DNA of 64,000 bases from NCBI GenBank assembly GCA_021442155.1, contig CM038214.1, positions 141,956,040 to 142,020,039 on the forward strand. Reading direction: 5' to 3'. Below the pieces are notes generated by a model. It was given only the letters and a program-made list of their open reading frames with translations, did no database searches and was not told where the DNA came from. Both the position numbers and the translations under genes were made by a program. This DNA is from Cymbidium sinense. Lineage: Eukaryota > Streptophyta > Magnoliopsida > Asparagales > Orchidaceae. Positions 58,760 through 64,000 of this stretch are shown one piece after another (within the stretch, counting starts at the first letter, position 1; each line of letters begins with the position of its first letter).

Positions 58760-59650
58760 GTCTAAAAATGAGCACACAAACAAATAATAAACATAATATC
58801 AGGCCTACTAGCAGCAAGGTATAAAAGTGAACCTATCATACTCCTATAATGTTTTTGATCAACAGATATTTCTAATTCATCTAAATCCAATTTTGTAGAT
58901 GGGCTCATAGGAGTTTTACTAGATTTAAATCTTTTCATGTCAAACCTCTGAAGCAATTCATTTGTGTACTTGATTTTATAGATGAATGTGCCATTTTCTT
59001 ATTACTTCACTTGAAGACCTAAGAAAAAAAATAAGTTCTCCCATCATAGATTCATTTCAAACTCGTTAGACATCAAAGATGAGAACTCATGGCATAAAGA
59101 TTCATTTGTACTTCGAAATAATTTATCATCTACATACACTTGTACCATAATCAAATCATCATATATGCTCTTAAGGAATAATTGGTATCACCTCGCCTTT
59201 CTAAATCTATGATCTATCAAAAGGTTACTTAACCTATCATACCAAGCATGAGGAGTCTATTTTAAACCATATAGGGCTTTCTTTAATTTTTACACATGAT
59301 TTGAACAATCAAGGCTCTGAAATCTAGGTGGTTGCACTACAAATACATTTTGGTCAATAAATCCATTCAAAAATGCACTCTTGACATCCATTTGAAAAAG
59401 TTTAAAATCCCAAAAATAAGCATAAGCAAGGAGTAACCTAATAGCTTCTAGTCTTGCTACGGGTACAAAAGATTCTTCAAAATCTATACCATCAACTTGT
59501 GTGTACCCTTGTGCAACTAACCTAGCTTTATTTTAATAATACAACTTTAATTATCTAGCTTATTCCTAAAGACCCATTTGGTTATAATGATATTTTGATC
59601 TTGCGGTCTTGGGACTAATTCTCAAACATCATTTCCTACAAATTGATTGA
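58760..59650 (-). pseudogene. Copia reverse transcriptase remnant with YVDD
   Basis: RT in several frames. Near 59640 EEEFNQFVGNDVW, then ITKWVFRNKL near 59560. The catalytic box VQVYVDDKLFRSTNE spans about 59105-59142, with YVDD encoded at 59125-59136, followed by FSSLMSNEFEMNL. The C-terminal part 58762-58956 is open: MLQRFDMKRFKSSKTPMSPS, KHYRSMIGSLLYLAASRPDI. The catalytic Asp pair is kept, but stops elsewhere kill it. Confidence 0.9.
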
Positions 59651-59990
59651 ACTCCTCTTCCATAGCAATAATCCAAAATATATCTATTAATGCTTCTTCT
59701 AAATTTTTAGGTTCAACCTCAGATAAAAATACTGAATGATCTACAGCCTTTCAACTATGTCTTTTGGTCATAACACCTTTTGAAGGATCTCCTATAATTA
59801 GTTCCTTTGGATGATTTTTATTATATTTCCATTCTTTTGGCAATGAATCATCCACATTATCTTCTAAAGATATTTTCTTAGGATTATCAATCTCTTCATC
59901 AATCACTTCATTTGTAATTAGATCAATTAAATTTTCATCAAAAATAACATGTATTGATTCTTCTACAATCATTTTTCTCTTATTGAAAAC
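59651..59990 (-). pseudogene. Copia integrase-RT linker remnant
   Basis: Open stretch 59751-59972 (minus): acidic, starts MIVEESIHVIFDE and ends ELIIGDPSKGVMTKRHS. This matches the SIRE linker in which VVEESIHV.FDE opens and IIGD...GV.TR closes the region before RT. No catalytic role. Confidence 0.8.
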
Positions 59991-59998
59991 TCTATAAG

Positions 59999-60715
59999 CT
60001 ATAGTGTGTATATTATATTTTTTCCATTATTCAAAATAAAGCATTTACAACCAAATACATGAAAGTGCTCAATCTCAGGCTTCTTTCTAAAAAATAATTC
60101 ATAGGGTGTCTTCTTCAAAATTGGTCTATCATAGATCCTATTCATCATATAACATGCAGTATTTACTACTTTAGCCCAAAAATATTTTGGCAATTTATAC
60201 TCATCAAGCATAGATCTACTTAATTCAATTAATTTTTTTTTTCTACTACTCCATTTTATTGGGGAGTTCTTGGTGCAGAAAAATTATGTATAATTCTATG
60301 TTCATCACAATAATCCTCAAATAATTTATTTTCAAATTTTCCACCATGATCAGTTTGAACCCTATTAATCAAAAGGCCTTGTTCTCTTTGAATATATTTA
60401 GAAAACTTTATAAACTAACCAAGAACATCATCCTTGTAAGTTATAAACAAAACCCATGTATATCTTGAGAAATCATCAATAATCACAAAATCATAATTTT
60501 TACCGCCTAAGCTAGTGGTGCTAATTCGACCAAACAAATCCATGTGCAACAATTCTAGAGGTCTAGAAGTAGAAATAATAATTTTACTTTTAAATGAGCT
60601 TCTAGAATGCTTACCACCAATACATGCATCACAATCATAGTTTGAATGAAAATTTAATTTATGCAATCTAACTACTAAATCAAGTTTAGCAATTTTATTG
60701 AGTGTGTACATGTTA
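59999..60715 (-). pseudogene. Copia integrase (zinc and core) remnant
   Basis: From right to left: a zinc-binding HHCC region with its end kept (HKLNFHSNYDCDACIGGKHS, frame starting at 60711), core Asp in LLHMDLFGR, then IIDDFSRYTWVLF. In the next frame near 60230-60370 VQTDHGGKFENKLF (second core Asp) and APRTPQ-stop-NGVVEKKN (core Glu) give the DD-35-E triad. The stop replaces Gln by CAA to TAA. The open stretch 59999-60211 holds YFWAKVVNTACYMMNRIYDR, TPYELFFRKKPEIEHFHVFG. All triad residues are readable, but the frame is broken. Confidence 0.9.
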
Positions 60716-60989
60716 ATATGACATAGTCTCTTATGGCATAACCATATATCATCATGAGTGCTTTTAAAATAAAGTAAAGTAAAATTGACATCATGAAAGC
60801 TATCTAAATCAATGACATAAATATTTTTTTCTTTGTCCTACAAAGAAAACGTTTTCATTATTTTTTATAATACAATATGATGTATGAGATACTAAATTCA
60901 AACCTTTATCACATAATTGACTAATATAAATTAAATTATGTTTTAATCCTTCTATTTAAAAAACTTTATCTAAAGTGATAGAATTCTTT

Positions 60990-61130
60990 CTAATAGAACC
61001 AATGCCAATGATCTTTCCCTTTGCATTATCTCCATATGTAACAAATCCTCCAGTTGTGAATTTATCTTTATCTCCCGTCATATGTCTTGAACATCCATTG
61101 TCCAAGTACCACATGCCTTCTTTGATTTTT
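60990..61130 (-). pseudogene. Copia protease remnant, active site DSG changed to DNG
   Basis: The minus strand reads MWYLDNGCSRHMTGDKDKF then TGGFVTYGDNAKGKI. The catalytic D-S-G of copia protease is D-N-G, encoded at 61091-61102, a Ser to Asn change by one G-to-A. SITLDKVF and LKHNLIYISQLCDKG follow at 60900-60990 (the linker to integrase). Confidence 0.88.
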
Positions 61131-61157
61131 CTTTGAAGGCATTCCTACAAAAGAAAA

Positions 61158-62850
61158 TCACATGTTAAATTTTAGAACCCAAACATGTTTGGGTCCACAT
61201 TCTAAATTTGAAGCAAGATATCTAGCATGTGTGATTTGTGTAGTGCTTGTACCTTTTGGTACCAAAGCATAAGATGATTTCTTAGTGTTTTGTAATTTAG
61301 GTGCATAGCAATCAAATGAAATATGCCCTTTTCTATCACAATAGTTGCAACAAACATTAGTGTTATTAACATATGGCTTAGCATGATAATTATAAGGTAT
61401 ATGAGTGGGATGTGTATGATGCAAATAATTTTAATTAAATGTTTTACTTGATGTAGCATTATAATGAATTTGTGATTTAAAACATAATTTTAATATTGCT
61501 TTTAACAAGATATTCTCTCTTTCAAATTTGCATACATGTAAGGAACAATTTAATAAAGAATTATTTTTACTTTTTAAATTATCACATTCATTTTTTAAAT
61601 CACAAAAATTCATATCTAAATTTTTATGTTATTTTTCTAAGGTTTTGTATTTTCTTTTTAATTTTTTATATTCAATAACTAAATCATTAAAAGAATCATC
61701 TAATTCATCATAAGATATATCATTACATACCTCTTGAGAATCTAAGTCAGATTCTCCATTTGCCATAAGACATATGTTGACCTCTTCATCGGATGAGCAA
61801 GTACTTGATTCATTTGAATCTAGGTTGTCCCATAAAGCCTTCTTCTTCTTCTTATGGTACTTTTTCTCCTTCATATTTTTTCTTCTTTCCACATCAATCT
61901 CTTTCTTTTTTGACTCAACAAGTTCTGGACAATCACCTCTTTTGTGTCCAGGCTTGTTACATTGGTAGCAAATGTTCCCTTCACTTATAAGAAATTTCTT
62001 AATTTGTAATTTATAGTTTTTAGATTTTTTATACCTTTGATTCTTCTTCCTTAGAAGTTCCCAAGCCATGTGGATAGCATGACCATCTCATCACTATCAC
62101 TTATAGTGCAAAGGCTTTTCCTTTCTACTTCACCCTTTTTGCTGAGTTATCCATCTTATCCCTTTGAGCAATAACATGTTAATGTGCTATCAAAGAACCA
62201 AAAAGTTGATCAAGTGGATAAGTAGATAAATCCTTAGCTTCACTAATATTTACTTTATCTTCCCATTCTTTTGGAAGACATCTAAGAATCTTATAGACAA
62301 AGTCTTGATTCTTATATGTTTTTCCAAGAGAATGCAATAATGTAATTATTTTCATGAATCTAGTATACATATCGAAATAGATTGAAGGAGACATATGAAA
62401 TAACTCATATTCATGAACAAGTCTGTTTATGTGAGCATCTCTAACTTCACTAGTTCCTTCATAAGTTATAATGAGTTTATCCCATATTTATTTTATTGTA
62501 ATTAACATAGAAATTTTCATGTAATCATCAAGTAATAAAGCACAATGTAAAGTATTACAATCCCTAGCATTTAATTCATTGAGTTTTTTTTTGCTATAGT
62601 CAATTCCTCAGAAGGTTTTTCTACTTTAATGCCATTTACTTCCACCATGGGTGTATGATATTCATTTGTCAAAATGCTCCACAAGTGTGCATCTTGACCT
62701 CTTAAAAATGTACTAATTCTATTTTCCAATAATCAAATGGTACACTATCTAAAAGTTGAAGTCCATGAGTGGATTTGTCCTCGGTAGTGAACCCTTTGGG
62801 AAACCTTGTACCATAGAGAAAAGATCTACTTTTGGATGTTAAGCCAATAA
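61158..62850 (-). pseudogene. Copia gag remnant with zinc knuckle
   Basis: The start near 62800 reads MVQGFPKGFTTEDKSTHG, then PFDYWK and FLRGQDAHLWSILTNEYHTP, the gag N-terminus. UBN2-type capsid sequence follows (62179-62394 open: YTRFMKIITLLHSLGKTYKN, LRCLPKEWEDKV). The zinc knuckle CYQCNKPGHKRGDC is at 61929-61970 in an open stretch 61629-62069 that then becomes acidic and coiled-coil-like. A second CX2CX4HX4C knuckle, CNYCDRKGHISFDC, lies near 61290-61370. Two knuckles are typical of SIRE gag. Stops and a frameshift separate the parts. Confidence 0.87.
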
Positions 62851-62852
62851 AA

Positions 62853-62874
62853 GCTATAGCACCAAAGGTGGGGT
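62853..62874 (-). promoter_or_regulatory. Probable primer-binding site of the copia element
   Basis: On the element strand the sequence right after the 5' LTR is CCCCACCTTTGGTGCTATAG. TTGGTGCTATAGC partly resembles TGGTATCAGAGC, the site for initiator Met tRNA used by most plant copia elements. Decay or another primer may explain the mismatches. Confidence 0.45.
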
Positions 62875-64000
62875 GATATTAAAAATTTTAAAAGTTAAAT
62901 CTTAAATTTTAAGTTTTAGTAGAAAATTAATTTTAGATTTTATAAGATACAATTTTTAATGCAACAAAAATAAAAGTACAATAAAGTAAAGAGAGACAAT
63001 AGGCACAATCTTTTGTGGTCAAAATCGATACGTCCATGCTTTGCCACCCACTAAGAATCCACTAAATAAAAAATAGCTTACAAATAGTACTCTCCTATAA
63101 CGAGGCGAGTACAACCCCTACAACAATATGTACTCTCCTACAAAAGGCGAGTACAACCCCAATATAAATTTTATAGCACAAAAAGAAAAATACAAAATAA
63201 TAAATTTTGATAAAATAAATCTCTAAGAAATATACCAAGCTATCCAATTCAAAAAGTTACTTATAAATGATCACTTTAAAATTTAAAATTTGGTAAGATA
63301 AAATGCTCACTTAATATTGATAAGAAATAATAAAATAAATATCTTAAAGTGATCTTACTAAGATGTTTATGTTATTACAATTTGTAGACTAATATAAAAA
63401 TGATTTCAAAATAAATTCAATATTATTTTGACAATAAAATAAATTTCAGCAAGGAATAATTTATTTTAATTTTAACCAAAAGATTCTTTCAAGTCATGCA
63501 AATGATCATAAAATACTTAAATAAAATTAGTATATGATAGATCTAAGTAGGCTAGTAAGCTTTTAATTAAAAAGAGATATCTAGGCACACAATCTTTACG
63601 TGGTCAAAATCGACCAACGTCCACGCTTAGCCACCCCTGACTAAGAATCCACTAAATAAAAAATAGCTTACAAATAGTACTCTCCTAGAACGGGGCTAGT
63701 ACAACCCCTACAACAATATGTACTCTCCTATAATGGGCCGAGTACAACCCCAATATAAATTTTACAGCACGAAAAGAAATATACAAAATAATAAATTTTG
63801 ATAAAATAAATATCTAAGAAATATACCAAGCTATCCAATTCAAAAAGTTACTTATAAATGATCACTTTAAAATTTAAAATTTTGGCAAGATAAAATGCTC
63901 AATTAATATTGATAAGAAATAATAAAATAAATATCTTAAAGTGATCTTACTAAGATGTTTATGTTATTACAATTTGTAGACTATATAAAATGATTTCAAA
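62875..64000 (-). repeat. Copia LTR on the right (5' LTR), cut by the window end
   Basis: Begins TGATATTAAAAATTTTAAAA and matches the left LTR. About 1.1 kb is visible. It differs from the left LTR by a tandem duplication of about 590 bp, so it would be longer than 2.1 kb. No target-site duplication can be checked, because its outer end is outside the window. Confidence 0.85.
63000..64000. repeat. Tandem duplication of about 590 bp inside the right LTR
   Basis: Unit 1 starts GGCACAATCTTTTGTGGTCA near 63003 and unit 2 starts GGCACACAATCTTTACGTGG near 63593. Both continue CCACGC/CCATGC...AAGAATCCACTAAATAAAA, CAATATGTACTCTCCTA and GATCTTACTAAGATG. The joint lies after AGAGATATCTA near 63590, where the left LTR continues with a different sequence. 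Confidence 0.85.

Larger units (their letters stand above)
55830..64000 (-). mobile_element. Ty1/copia LTR retrotransposon, SIRE/Maximus-like, right LTR incomplete
   Basis: Two LTR copies in direct orientation (55830-57975, and 62875 to beyond the window end) flank about 4.9 kb with gag, protease, integrase, RT and RNase H in copia order on the minus strand. Integrase precedes RT, which defines copia. The LTR words ACGTGGT..AACC...CGTCC and the long LTR (about 2.1 kb) fit SIRE/Maximus elements, although no env-like ORF is seen between RNase H and the 3' LTR. Every ORF has stops or frameshifts. The PPT and PBS positions agree with the minus orientation. Confidence 0.9.

Noticed and set aside
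1..64000. tRNA, rRNA, snRNA or microRNA genes
   Set aside because: I looked for T-loop-like GGTTCGAATCC words and rRNA-like stretches and found none that are convincing. A GGTTCGA near 14393 belongs to the coding end of a GRP fragment.

Overview
This window looks like nuclear heterochromatin from a flowering plant. The evidence is the Arabidopsis-type telomere word CCCTAAA in long degenerate arrays, plant L1 and RTE LINEs, a Ty3/gypsy element with plant-type gag and pre-RT signatures, and a Ty1/copia element of SIRE/Maximus character. I find no intact host gene, tRNA, rRNA or CRISPR array. Every protein homology I recognise is a decayed transposon or a decayed gene fragment. A run of exactly 100 N (40773-40872) marks a scaffold gap.

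Layout, left to right. 1-3966: L1 LINE remnant (+) with endonuclease, RT, zinc-binding and RNase H pieces. 3966-10717: gypsy fragment (-), about 5.6 kb of non-coding, possibly LTR-like sequence followed by protease and a gag-protease linker. 10717-28570: degenerate interstitial telomeric repeat (ITR) array, interrupted at 17034-20000 by an RTE LINE (-) with a TTG tail. 28570-29690: AT-rich spacer. 29690-40620: second, longer copy of the gypsy sequence (-), with a pre-RT piece on its left and gag on its right. 40620-40872: ITR stub and gap. 40873-46790: second L1 (-). 46772-47217: a hairpin junction and the poly(A) end of a third L1 (+). 47206-55805: third ITR array. 55830-64000: Ty1/copia element (-), with its right LTR running off the window.

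The most unusual feature is the composite satellite. Nine copies of one captured gene fragment lie inside the ITR arrays, all in the same orientation. It is the 3' part of a glycine-rich RNA-binding protein gene (GRP7-like): the end of the RRM (NGQNLDGRNITV), the glycine-rich tail, a C-terminus SDGNWRN-stop, about 250 bp of 3' UTR and a terminal A-run that abuts CCCTAAA repeats. It reads like a 5'-truncated retrocopy that landed in telomere-type DNA and was then amplified as part of a higher-order repeat. Two recurring boundary motifs separate a unit of about 1.0-1.2 kb without the fragment from a unit of about 1.6-2.1 kb with it.

Nothing here looks like a cooperating gene set. The elements are nested and broken, and several key catalytic residues are lost by G-to-A changes, as expected for old methylated repeats. 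Coordinates of element edges are estimates made by eye.
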